NCBI GenBank assembly: GCA_033296885.1
Contig: MU864009.1
Location: 1-64,000 of the forward strand
Source of the DNA: Triangularia verruculosa
Taxonomy: Eukaryota; Ascomycota; Sordariomycetes; Sordariales; Podosporaceae
DNA length: 64,000 bases
Direction of reading: 5' to 3'
Within the stretch, counting starts at the first letter, position 1. Each line of letters opens with the position of its first letter. The notes under the pieces are model-generated. The model had not been told where the DNA came from. It saw only the letters and a list, made by a program, of their open reading frames with translations, and did not search any database. The position numbers were made by a program, and so were the translations under genes. Below, piece by piece: positions 55,701 through 63,463 of the stretch.

Positions 55701-55973
55701 TTCCTTGATGTCGACCGTGACGGCGAGCTCGCTGACAACAATGCTGAGCCAGGTGGGCTGGGAGAAAGTCGGTCGGTGGACGTTGAGGCCGAGGCCTCGG
55801 ATATCGATTCGGATGCCATCGCGCGGGGTGTATGATAGTCGGCGGAAGGAGAAGTAACCTATGCGCTGAATCGACAGGCCGGTGATGATTCGTATTACGG
55901 CAAATAAAACAAAGGTCGAGAGGTAGAGAAGGACCAGAATCCCAAAAACAAACGTCGGGTTAAGGAGGGCCAT
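46767..55973 (-). CDS. FMP27: Bridge-like lipid transfer protein, FMP27/Hobbit/BLTP2 (SABRE/KIP) type
   Basis: One uninterrupted frame of 3068 residues. It begins with a membrane anchor (NPTFVFGILVLLYLSTFVLF) and the characteristic start of the rod, IQRIGYFSFRRLSYTPRDGI. It contains the two motifs that name the family's domains: GFWDKIRLNFHSRIRIAWRG starting at residue 1409, and WPPW at residue 2185 (GSSWPPWVPMEVMFDF). YPAMIAPYFEPSAGVVDIE and the C-terminal VVLCVSYKGKGERNFEDVHD also fit the FMP27 C-terminal domain. These proteins form a long hydrophobic groove of repeating beta-groove units that moves phospholipids between ER and plasma membrane. The last ~350 residues are disordered, Ser- and Gln-rich (EQQQQQEMTMS). 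It is longer than yeast Fmp27 (about 2600). The start is the first ATG, directly before the anchor. No internal intron is required. Confidence 0.93.
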   Translation of the reverse strand: MALLNPTFVFGILVLLYLSTFVLFAVIRIITGLSIQRIGYFSFRRLSYTPRDGIRIDIRGLGLNVHRPTFSQPTWLSIVVSELAVTVDIKELEGSKAAGITAGSEYSDSENDGDNEKTSSNGAASSPPAAESPNIPKITRRETMSAGRSETWKRLTKLKEKLKLLHRKVNWLRMVDVVATNSSVNIVDVGNVQVGSFTVAVDTRRKMVDRARFFLQGKVERSRQKQQAEWIVTLRSVLFTANGGESLEVLDSATLNIHGYLYEALDGLRDAAISLKLGRLHIPYDDVSHSATLYKQIKSQCSQDSAKSDPMGVIVDQVIQEIDAPGSTTNHELMQTVSDSKELVSSILRGIKEVQFAVSYIGLAKKIEHVRPGGNPVLLNASMKEVGIDLHRLDPKSSAHRMYFPSKDTAHEALAAALSISVGLDDGHGKPERIMYIPMATTTVRTTLPSKTVELTHEGTAEQRNANILFANSVVTSPSVDLDPRHLPLLIAMLRRKPKAPKSQPQTRHMLISRLLPKANIKFSMHEPVVRIALPPVHKGADPDDFDLIISSISSISLDMESFHSTVDQLHYSLAATMRLQTHHLYYQTSAGNEKIDLLETDSFDLKIQLSASPNVQVVATGNLQTFAIKMVRDEIGDGLRQIVRQLRLDVEPDKRSSSKTPKHSNFLRAMPSWLLHFQLSCSDFSVEVAGVDKEISDESRGLAIQLDTWTAEYRAQRLDNLQRRPSRRRASSRGMMSPETDLLKTIPMSPRRKYHHDGDGRRISLHMRGLEAYMIEAEDKWEVEPFLNMPKLELAFSTLSDNQGPVFHIHSQIRTVLLQYSLYRHYAVAVAISVLRKAFVRTSTGPATPVVPGTPKINARRLVVGHLSPPSGSNAPELSLDSESFRSVQELVAVDFKATLIQIKADLPSDPQVMLQICNLEAGRHRWSPPFLHARLIRLYAEAPRMRKVWARIISIKNVRLDYRESRRKITGGGVQDERMFDIVSETIRVAVPHDLVVYKITDNFVNTIKSVQQLHHRFKTGTNEYILDKGPEGPRHVPKVSLRTKTLLFELEDGAFEWKLGVIYRAGKVEMMQRQAREEAFRVKVKKIHEEDSKKGSAKLRTRSAASRGQTRNSADSHPRSRSIGADQGRSGGEGRFRGRAPRYDPEGGCLGISGDARISISEARERLNIHNARSWKQRIDQQYEISKNATKDLHAAFQGHNEVPEDWNDSEKILEIPQRPALMSALVSDLHITLDKPSFPLKDLPDFLHKVGKGMPRDMKYALLVPMSVRIDMGEARISLRDYPLPFIHIPSTKTMQSARLPAVSMTTDFVIAEEYRGPESMRKIRVQIVPGRNMDPTLSNQGSFAVDVRRTIGPVKTFSDMVIDIHTGNPTRITWGPSYQPAIQDMMMAIESMTKPQLDPSEKVGFWDKIRLNFHSRIRIAWRGDGDVHLALKGSRDPYQVTGNGAGFIMCWRNDVKWSIHADDDPKRFMTVDSGEYVLAVPDYSHQVRETRRQHGEDESITSDSSYKSGAAFKKVVMKLSGKVQVMAGLVFERAIENGKRSFEFKPHYDVILKAPHLVKAENGVPYDAFRGFRSQHIHLSIAIRAPVDREWTGPVTEPSRSYNTVHLTPRFFTHFFAWWSLFSGPLSLPIRQGALWPGREKNSKKFGRHLATIKYNVLLAPLFLSHIYKHKDVEDYSENTVSATGIKVRFDSWMLDLHMRREEFTTPDRGRNTQSRTSGMRIHAGQLDLISADVRAVSASIRGTTADAVMKHSLSTFITDQEGDGTDLSRFTIPDNDLTWIDMDDFVELDWILPTEPNPDTKILPLAFAPRVTYFRQTDIGGLIDGDPDRTSPFGQEPTHFCIMSHDDDPRRVQSQLIRRRLEQIDQQTETHRRTIGEIELRMVRGDTTTADLGAEYEILNRHTAVLHNRKMFLEGMLREMAPRAASCSDEDEESTAVEGDIRPDLRSDSDESVTGEFASDFKNRFVVHNVQLKWNNTLRNIILRYMHQVGQRRGFVYYLSRPAVKFILDLVDEQTKSKTAATPAGTGKSPDANSKDRDIQKDIEDRIRKILGDGKKFSGSTGNNIDAHPAMADLSGGIADEFTTQNSYHVRLIAPQIQLQSDKNKKHVVLTTAKGMELKVVDVLEKSRISDNVSGLVQRRFLVNMDSTQFFVTHQKWFSTQLVSMYSGNTYGTPSGSSWPPWVPMEVMFDFQADPFGFKRVVQKTSAMLRYDKYNTLRLKYNDEVNTSEVAAGVDQSKDGNAQESRTDNLWVEFPQAHALCNSSQYYAIYVIVLDLLMYSEPLEKTRNERLEKIMLASDFSDLRGAPEMVIKLQERVRQLEDIKTHFQTHSRQMDKKGWQDRLVLERDLAACEDELFFMMKAITTSQRKFDHSTSSALLKWSITAKEIVWQLIRDNNEPLVELQLKDVEYDRTDNSDGSHINLIQVGRILGLNLLPDAIYPAMIAPYFEPSAGVVDIETKPMIRVYWNMLEAIAGIPIMDHFEVNLFPLKVQLEREVGKKLFEYIFPGIDGDAPTEGKNTSPFMIKQSIPGEEDDGDDMSISESLANQITDHLTVPGEQEQEVPQFETRAGSLELRLRPTLTSDPDEDPPKNNALSIHSGEGTSFRLFRSANGFKAVNKKRSYDSLRGSTPRPGVSRSGTGFSSISGDSRKGSRFGLRHRSATTDEEKAKAQSDDLTKMIDRASNYMTFAYIKMPSVVLCVSYKGKGERNFEDVHDFVFRMPTIEYRNKTWSNLDLALALKSRVIKALISHTGAIIGNKFSKHRPNIAQQSKLREIATSSVLLATPVGSSIAGGESRENSGDDSSSIYGGVGATPVDFSRSPPQSIRRSGTTATVAASSSIPVPKSSASRSSSIASSQRSATLPPQPPLSAGHVVVNTQPSGAIPTFLMTQPTTSTSSHSSQERERTGFGSLLRPASSGWSKPFGGSSSTSSNGQQVKRPGSSGGVLGGSTHHHISSFHNNHPSYPSEQQQQQEMTMSNSPERKRTTGGSHLGFRDKLSAIRHKLKEGGSSREQTAAAVVYAEQPATAVEENDGGFAAEDEGQYTAGGGLLRTLSHRSGKMK

Positions 55974-57076
55974 CTCGAGATGTAATGTACAGGGACTGGT
56001 AGCAGGTGGTGGCGTCCATCAGTCGCAAACGGTTCCGTTTTATCTTGGACGTGTAAGTCTCCAAATCCAAGGCGCCCCTTACAAGGGTGAGGGGACCAGC
56101 CTATCTACATTCACTTGCGCGACTGGAAGAGCACTGCCATGGTGGGATGCGACGACTGGGAAGTTCTTCTGCTGGGACGTTTCGTCGAGGTCGGGGATCG
56201 GAGAACAGCTTGAGAGGTGCCCGAGATATGTAATACCGATGCTACGCCGTACAGTTAGGTTCCTTATCATCAGTGGTCCGGGGCCAGGCTATTTACCAAG
56301 ACAGTCAGCGGCGCAATTCGAGGCGCGGAGAAGGGTACGGAGTATTAAAAAAAAGTCAGCTAGTACTGTATCAGGAACCCAACGGCGTGGAAAGTATTGG
56401 AAAGGGAGAAAAAAGATCAGGGAAATTGATAAAGAGTGAGCTCCCAATTCCCCAAATTCCACAGGTCCAGAAGTGGGATGGAGTCTTTGGCCGGGGCGAA
56501 ATGAATGATGGCTCCCGAACCAATGCCACCCTGGTCGGTTCCCCCTGGGGCAGACCAGCTTGGCAGGGAGCTTCTGGATGCTTTCTGCCGGCCACTACCG
56601 CCCATCCCACCACTGGCGAGACTGACAAGATCTCCAGGCCAAGCTTCATTCCGGGCAAGGATCAAGGTGTGAGTGGTGCGAGGGACAAAGAGCTCTCTCA
56701 TCAATCAAGCTTTTGCGCACCGGGAGCGAATGTGATAAGAGGACCCTGTAGCTTCGAGAAACCTTCTGACCGGTAAAACCGTTCCTGCCGCGAAGCAAAC
56801 CATTTGTGGCTGCAGATGGCCTGTTCGTTTGGGTCTGCAATTAAATCTGATATATAATACATATATTTACAGTAAGCATATCGCGCGGGCTCGTTTTCGA
56901 GTCCATGGCGCACTGGCTCTATCCGTATCAATCCAAGCGTCAGTCGCTCAATTGCTCGGATATCGTCACCAGCCTCTTGCGGTGCTTTGTCCGCGTGTTG
57001 TGCCTCGGAAGTCTCGCGCTTCCGGCCAGTCTTTGCAGCAAAAGAAAACGGGGATGGGGTTTATCGACCCCTTTAA
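55974..57076. other. Intergenic, Tim17-like 3' side to FMP27 5' side
   Basis: About 1.1 kb including the FMP27 promoter. Overlapping open frames on both strands near 56270-56780 lack domain features, and I see no gene. Confidence 0.55.
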
Positions 57077-57889
57077 TTACCATCTCCACCCAGTCTGACT
57101 CTGACCCTTTTTCTCAGCCTCAACGGGCACGTCATCCTTCACCTCCTTGGGTGGTGCATTCTCTTCCCTTTGGCTGTCTGAATCCCGAAGTTGTTTGATG
57201 CGGTCGTCGATGAGGGCAATGTCAGCCTCCACTCGGAGCAGCTTTTCCTCCAGCATAGTTATATAGTCTTGGTCTGAAAGTGCAGTAATGGGACTCCAAC
57301 TGGAGTGCCAGAACCCCTTGTTCTTCGAGGGGTCTTTCTCAGCTTCTTTTCGCTTGGCTTCCCTTCTGTTTGCAAACGCCTGTCCTCCAACTCCGAGCAA
57401 CGAGCATACAATAGCTCCAGGAATGATATTTCGAGGCCCTCCTTTTCGAATGGTCAGGACACAGCAACTCGCAATTAACTTCACTGGCACTTACTTAGAG
57501 ATCCTCCAACGAGGCCTGAAAAAGCACCGGCAAGGGCACTTCCTTTGATCTTGTCTCCGAAAGTCAGCTTCTCCTCCCCTCCCAGGGCATTGAAGGCCAC
57601 CAGCCTGGCAGCCCAGTAACTGGTGCCCAGAGTAAACCACTGCCCACCGGCCACAAGTGAAAACCACACCGGAGGGGCTCCTCGAATAATACCGGCTGCT
57701 CCTCCCATAAACAAACCGCATGCACCTGATCGCAAGTATCAGCAATTGTCTAGCTACATACATGAACATGAACATGACACAAGGGACTGAAAGAGAGAGT
57801 CTCCTACCAGCCGAGCCGCCCACTCTCAGGGAGGGGACTACAATATCCATTACCTCAGGCGGGAGGAATTGTCTTTGCTGGGACGACAT
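57077..57889 (-). CDS. Tim17/Tim22/Tim23-like small mitochondrial membrane protein
   Basis: Three exons, 57889-57808, 57725-57495 and 57438-57077, 224 residues, with GTAGGA and GTAAGT donors and CAG/GAG acceptors, all in phase. The N-terminus MSSQQRQFLPPEVMDIVVPS leads into Gly-rich helices: GGSAGACGLFMGGAAGIIRG, PVWFSLVAGGQWFTLGTSYW, IKGSALAGAFSGLVGGSL and PRNIIPGAIVCSLLGVGGQA. Four short glycine-packed helices are the layout of the Tim17/22/23 superfamily, which includes inner-membrane translocases and complex I assembly relatives. A soluble charged C-terminus with SWSPITALSDQDYITMLEEK and a heptad-like LLRVEADIALIDDRIKQL follows. That tail is not a feature of core translocases, so this is probably an accessory family member; no specific function is assigned. 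It is divergent from eIF4B over 536 bp. Confidence 0.75.
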
Positions 57890-58425
57890 TGGGTTCACCG
57901 GCTGTCTTTGTTGTCGAATCGTCGACTTCTGAAAGAGTGATTGATGGGCCTCTTTTTACTTTCCCAGCTAGCAAGATAGGCTTCTCTTCAGTTGAGGGAC
58001 ACGCAATAAGCATGCAGTAGTGAAGTCGAGTGTAAGGTAGCTCGAGGTTAAAGCTCCCCGCCACTGCAGATGCACCAAAGCTTCCCCCGGGTGGGGTCTA
58101 AGCCTATTGTAGTCTAGCCTATATAACCAAGCGCCCTGCTCTCAGCTGTGCTCCTGTGGTGGGAAAAAAAAATAGGCCCACCAACCCTGTCGCAGCAATT
58201 TTTCGCTTCCCGCCGCCCGCAACAACCACGCACCGAGTTGACCCAAGGTTGCGAAACTTTCCACTCCGCAGTCTCCTCCAACCCGCCAGCTCAGCTTTCG
58301 GGTCCGGATTCATCCATCACTCGAGCCCTTCGATACCTACTTGACGGATCCCTTCTCGGTCGCCGTCATCAACCTCTCTCCTACGCGCTGACATTCCACA
58401 GCGCGTGGCCAAAAAATCCGCAATC
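57890..58425. promoter_or_regulatory. Divergent promoter region, Tim17-like / eIF4B
   Basis: 536 bp between two start codons, so both promoters and leaders fit here. The eIF4B side has C/T-rich leader sequence (about 58190-58420). No defined motif is claimed. Confidence 0.5.
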
Positions 58426-60522
58426 ATGGGTAAGCCAACTGCCCCCTCCGTTCCGCTGCCCCGCCCTTCCTCTCTCCATTGATGCCCCTCGCGACAGTCT
58501 CTCCACTTGTGGTCTCGATTTGCTAACCTGTGTTCCCTCTCCAGCTCCCAAGAAAGAGAAAGCCCAGAAGCTGTCTCTGGGCGAGTTCCTCGGCGAAAGT
58601 ACGACCTCCCCTCCCCCTCCATGCCAAGACCCCACCGCCATTAAATCATGTTCAAGATGATGGTGGCGGTGGTGGCAGCCTTGTTCTACGACCGTATACT
58701 GACTGGGCCACACAGCTGGTGGTGTTTCCTCATGGGCCGATGAGGTCGAGGACTCCTATGGTGAGTCGTCATCTCTTTGGTTACTGCTCTTGCGCTCTCA
58801 ACTGACTCTTTTCTAGCTTCGGGTATGCATTTGACCGTTCTATCCGACCGAATCATCAAAGAAATACTGACCAAACCTAGGCACCCAGTCCTTCCCCTCA
58901 ACCGATCGTCGTACCGGCCCCAGCTCGTATGGCGGCGGTGCCAGCTACGGCAATGACCGGGGTATGTTGCACCTGTCACAGCATTAACAACGCCAGAGAA
59001 CAATGCTAACGCCGTGATCCAGGTTATCACTCTCTTCGTGACAACCTTCCCCAGGAGCTTCCTACCAAGCCTCCTTATACCGCTCATCTCGGCAATCTGT
59101 CCTATGATGCCACCGTCGACAGTGTGTCCGACTTCTTCCATGACTGCAACGTTGTCAATGTCCGCATCATTGAGGACCGCGAGCAGAATCGTCCCAAGGG
59201 CTTCGCTTATGCCGAGTTTGCTGATCTTGAGGGTCTCAAGACAGCTTTGACCCGCGATGGACAGTCTTTCGAGGGCCGTAACATTCGCATCAAGGTTGCT
59301 GATCCTCGTAAGTTTATATCACTCCTCAATGTTGGCCAACAAAACTAACGGTCCTGCAGCCCGAGGTGGATTTGGTGATCGCGGCGCTGAGAGCCATCGC
59401 GAACTTGACTGGGGTGCCAAGAGAGGCCCTCTCGCTGACATCCCTGGCCGTACCAACCGCGACTTCGGCGAACGCAGACCTCCTCGTGAGTTCAACGACG
59501 AGAGACCGGTTAGAGAGGCCAGAGAGATGACCTGGGAGAGACGCGGACCCCTCCCCCCTGCTGAACGCCCAGAGTCCCGCGAGGGCGCTCGTTCCCGTAA
59601 CGCCACCGACTTCGGCAGTGCCAGAAGAGCTTCGCCCGCCGCTTGGGGAGAAGGACGTCAAGGTGGAGATGGCTCGCGTCCTCCCCGTCGCGAGTTTTCC
59701 GAGCGTCCTGAGCGCCCCGAACGTGCCCCTACCGCTGCCGAGAAGGAGATCAACTGGCGCAACAACATGCGTCCCGCGGAGCCAAAGTCTCACGAGGGTA
59801 GCGAGGCTCCTTCCTCGCCAGCTGGCGGCCCTGCTGCGTTGCCCGTTGGCAGACCCAAGCTGAACCTCACCAAGCGCACCGTCTCTGAGGCTCCGGATGT
59901 GGTCTCCCCTGCCCCTACTTCGAAGTCCAGCCCATTCGGTGCCGCCCGCCCCATTGATACGGCTGCCCGCGAGCGTGAAGTCGAAGAGAAGCGTATCAAG
60001 GACAAACTGGAGGCCGAGGAGAAGGCCAAGCAGGAGAAGGCGGCCAAGGAAGCCGCTGCTGCCGAGGCTGCTGAAAAGGCCAAGGCTGAAGAGGCGGCTG
60101 CTGCCGAAGCTGCTGAAAAGGCCAAGGCTGACGCCGAGGCCGCCGCTGCTGCTGGCACCAAGCCAGAAGGCCAGGAAGCCGCTGCCGCTGCCGAGGGCGA
60201 ACAGAAGCTCCCTGTCAGAACTCGTGAGCCTCGTGAACCTGCCCCCAAGTCCCGCGCCGCTGAGAGTGGCAGCTGGAGAAGAGCGGCCGGCGATGCGCCA
60301 TCGCGTGGTGCCCCCAGCGGTCCCCGTCGTGGCGGCGCTGCTCCCCGTGGACCCCGCAATGACGGCGGACGCCCTCCTCGCTCCAACGGCACCGATGCCC
60401 GTGGCCCATTGTCTCCCACTGCTGAGAAGGCTCCTTCCAGCCCCGCTGTCGATGATGACGGCTGGACCACCGTTACCCAGCCCGTCAAGGGTCGCCGCGG
60501 TGGCAACCGCCCCATGGCCTGA
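58426..60522 (+). CDS. Translation initiation factor eIF4B (RRM protein, Tif3/Sce3 type)
   Basis: Seven coding exons: 58426-58429, 58545-58598, 58716-58760, 58817-58822, 58881-58961, 59023-59307 and 59360-60522, 545 residues. Every join keeps frame. The N-terminus reads MAPKKEKAQKLSLGEFLGE then TGGVSSWADEVEDSY, the conserved eIF4B start. The RRM spans about residues 81-157: RNP2-like AHLGNLSYDA and RNP1-like PKGFAYAEF. An Arg/Asp/Gly-rich region with repeated ELDWGAKRGPL- and EMTWERRGPL-type units follows, then an Ala/Glu/Lys-rich predicted helix (repeated AAEAAEKAKAEEA) and an RGG-rich C-terminus ending VKGRRGGNRPMA. eIF4B stimulates the eIF4A helicase and mRNA recruitment to the 40S subunit. 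The 6-nt exon adds Ala-Ser between DSY and GTQ; skipping it also keeps frame (SYGTQ). A 473-codon antisense frame over the gene is a shadow of its codon bias. Confidence 0.9.
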
Positions 60523-61883
60523 TTGTATTATACCACACCACGACACCCCCTTGCTTTTCGATTCCCAGCACTGGCGCTTTCCCGTTTCCAACTGCATGTC
60601 TCTCCATTGCTTTGGATAGACGGGCCTGGCGCTTCCGCACCATCCGCCATGTGACTTTCGTCGTTTCTTCAAGATGGGATTCAGCCGTTGCAACTTGTTT
60701 CCGTCGACCATGCGTCCTGTCTTTTGGGATGACGGAAAACCGCTCACTCGCAGTCTGTCCTCGGGTGGATGGACCGGCGCATCTGGGCGATCCTGACCGC
60801 GTTATGCCAAAAAGCAATGGGTTCCTGTGTTTTCATTTGGAATTTTAGCCACGACGTTTTATGCATGGGAATGAGACGCTACTTCTCGAATCTAGATTTG
60901 GGGCCCTCACCTACATGGGTGATGGTTTTTCGAAAGAAAAAGAGGCGTGCGGTTTCCACTCGATCGTTCGCGGCAGATGATTTTCTCTGCTTTTCTACTC
61001 GAGGGACACAAAAAGAAGGCGTCTCGAGTTTTGGGAAGGAAACGGGATCCTTTTCTTACTAGATATGGGTGGGGAGGGAACCACTTTAGGGAAGGGGGGT
61101 TTTACCGGATTTTTTTCCAATTGTTATTTACGAAGAGAGCTTTCCTGTTGTCAATCTCTTTTTTACGTTTTGGTCTTGTTTTGGGGAATCAAGACATTTC
61201 TCGTTTTTATGTCATGTCCTGTCTGCATGTTACCCGATTCCTCTTGTGTTGTCTTTCTTCGCTGGCAGTTTATTTGTTTTCCGTGTCTGGGGAGCTCAGG
61301 GCGTCCGTTATTGTTTCGTACGTGACGGCATTCTAGATGATGGATGGGGGAATAATCTGTGCAGCGTGGGAAAGGGTATTGAGCGGATGATGGTTCAGGC
61401 CGGAATGAGAGGAATAGGGAGGAGGCTGGTTTGTTCTCTTTTCCCTGTATCACACACTCCAGCTTAGACACGAGACAGAGAAAGGGGAGGGGGGAGCAAG
61501 AGAAAAGAGTGTGATTGTGTGGAGATAGTGAAGATAAAAAGCTCAATGGGACTTTTAGTTTCGATTACCTCTACGGCTTTTTTGCTTGGTGGTTGTATGA
61601 AGGTTTGTTCTACTTTCTTGTAGATATATGATCTGCGACGTAGTGTAGTCAAATGTGTGGGGTGTGAACAACTTGAAGATTGTGGGATGCGTTTGTGTAC
61701 TATCACCAGTATTCTTACATTTCTTACAGCGACTCTAAAGCTTCCGTCCAATCTCCAACAAACCACAGGCTGATAATATAAACCTAGAAACCAACCCAAG
61801 TTTTTTACCATTTTCACCAAGAGACACCTTTTTTTTTCCACAGCATATTTTTACCCCTTTTTTTTTCTTTTTTCTTTTTTTTT
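60523..61883. other. Convergent 3' intergenic region, eIF4B / aminotransferase
   Basis: About 1.4 kb. T-rich sequence at 61080-61260 and an A/T homopolymer-rich segment at 61830-61885 (on the + strand mostly T) fit long 3' UTRs. Open frames up to 129 codons have no protein features. Confidence 0.6.
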
Positions 61884-63463
61884 TTACAAAGCCCGAAAAA
61901 CCTCCTCCACGGCCCCGGCTATCCTCCTCACCATCTCTTTGATTTCTCTAGGGGTGACATCATACGCCGGCATGACCATGACCGCGTCCCCCCTGCCGTC
62001 GTCATCGGCGCAGCCCTGGGAGGAGTAAAGCAGCACCTGCCAGTTTTTCACTGCTGTCCGGTGAACACGCCCGGCGACGTCGAGGTGTTTATCAAACGGC
62101 TGCTTGGTGGGCTTGTCTCGGACGAATTCGATGCCGACGAAGAGGCCCCTTCCTCTGATGTCGCCTACGTTTTTGTGGGCTGCTAGTTTTTCTTTTAGGA
62201 GTTTGATCAGGAGGGAGCCTTGGGTGCTGACGTTGGATAGGAGGTTGTGGTGCTGGATGTGGAGCTGGACGGCGAGGGCGGCGGCGGCGGCGGGGGGGTG
62301 GGATTGGTAGGTGTGCCCGTGGGTGAAGGTTTTGTTGCGGGTGGTCATGAAGTGGGAGATGGGGGTTGAGATGAGGAGGGCGGAGGCGGGGAGGTAGCCT
62401 GCGGAGAGAGATTTTGCGATGGTTTGGAGGTCGGGGGAGATGGAGTTTGAAGAGTTTTCGGGGAAGGATTGCCAGGTGTGGAGGTGGGAGGGAGAGGAAG
62501 AGGTGCGGCCCATGCCGCACATTACTTCGTCGTAGATTAGTAATGCGCCGTGACGGTGGCAGAGGGATTTGACGGAGGTGAGGTAGTTGGGGAGGGGGGG
62601 GGCGCAGGCTAGGGCTGCGCCGACGATGGGTTCGAGGATGACTGCTGCTACGGTGGAGGGGTTGAGGGAGAGGAAGAGGGATTCTAGGTGGGAGATTTGT
62701 TCGTGGAGGTAATCCTCGGGGGAGAGGGGGGAACGGTAGGGGTTGCAGGGGGGGAGGTGGTGGAAGTGGGAGGTGTTGAGGATGGAGGTGAAGGGTGCCC
62801 GGCGGGCGGTGTGGCCTGAGGCGGAGAGAGAACCGAGGGTGGTCCCGTGGTAGGAGTGGGAGCGGGAGATGATGTTGACGCGTTGGGGCTGCGAGTTCCA
62901 GACGTGGTATTCGAGTGCGAATTTGAGGGCTGCTTCTGTTGCTTCGGAGCCTGGTTTTTTTTTTTACCTCTGATTAGTAACAAATATATCATGATGTTAA
63001 GGGGAGAAAAGGGAGACGAACCGGAGCACATTAGGTACATCTTTCCCATTTTGTTATCTGTACTCTCACAGAGAAACTTTTCGAGCTGGAGGACGGGGTC
63101 GACGCGGAAGTGAGCGTACGAGGCGTATTGGTAGGCTTGGAGCTGCTTGGTGATGGCTTTGATGACGGATTTGTTGGATTTGCCGTGGCCGAGACAGGCC
63201 ACGCCGGCGCCTCCGCAGGCGTCGAGGATTTTGGGGCCGGAGAGAGGGTGGTAGTAGTGGCCTTTGGCGCGGTGGAGGAGGGGGATGGTGTAGGTTTCTT
63301 GACTATCATTGTTGCTGTTCTTTTCCTCAGGAAAGGAGGAGGAGAGTTCGGAGGAGGAGTCAGAGAGGAGGATGTCGGCTTCGGCTTTGCCGTGGGGGAC
63401 GGTGAGAGCTGGGAAAGGGATGAGGTGGGGGTGTTTCGACGAGGTGGAGAGGAGTTGACCCAT
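61884..63463 (-). CDS. Class III PLP-dependent aminotransferase
   Basis: Two exons, 63463-63022 and 62950-61884, 502 residues. The intron has a rare GTTCGT donor, a TACTAATC branch and an ACCAG acceptor; the join gives MYLMCSGSEATEAALKFAL, the class III block that binds the cofactor phosphate. RSHSYHGTTLGSLSASGH, VILEPIVGAA, LLIYDEVMCGMGRT (D288, which contacts the pyridine nitrogen) and LQTIAKSLSAGYLPASALL with K327 (Schiff-base lysine) follow, then FTHGHTYQSHPPAAAAALAV and VGDIRGRGLFVGIEFV. The fold type is therefore complete. The substrate is not decidable from sequence. An N-terminal extension of about 65 residues, Ser-rich, has no clear targeting signal. The frame upstream of 63463 opens only through non-ATG codons, so the ATG at 63463 is chosen. 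Confidence 0.9.

Noticed and set aside
59326..60747. 473-codon antisense frame over eIF4B
   Set aside because: It mirrors the strong codon bias of the sense gene and has only Gly/Ser/Arg-rich composition.
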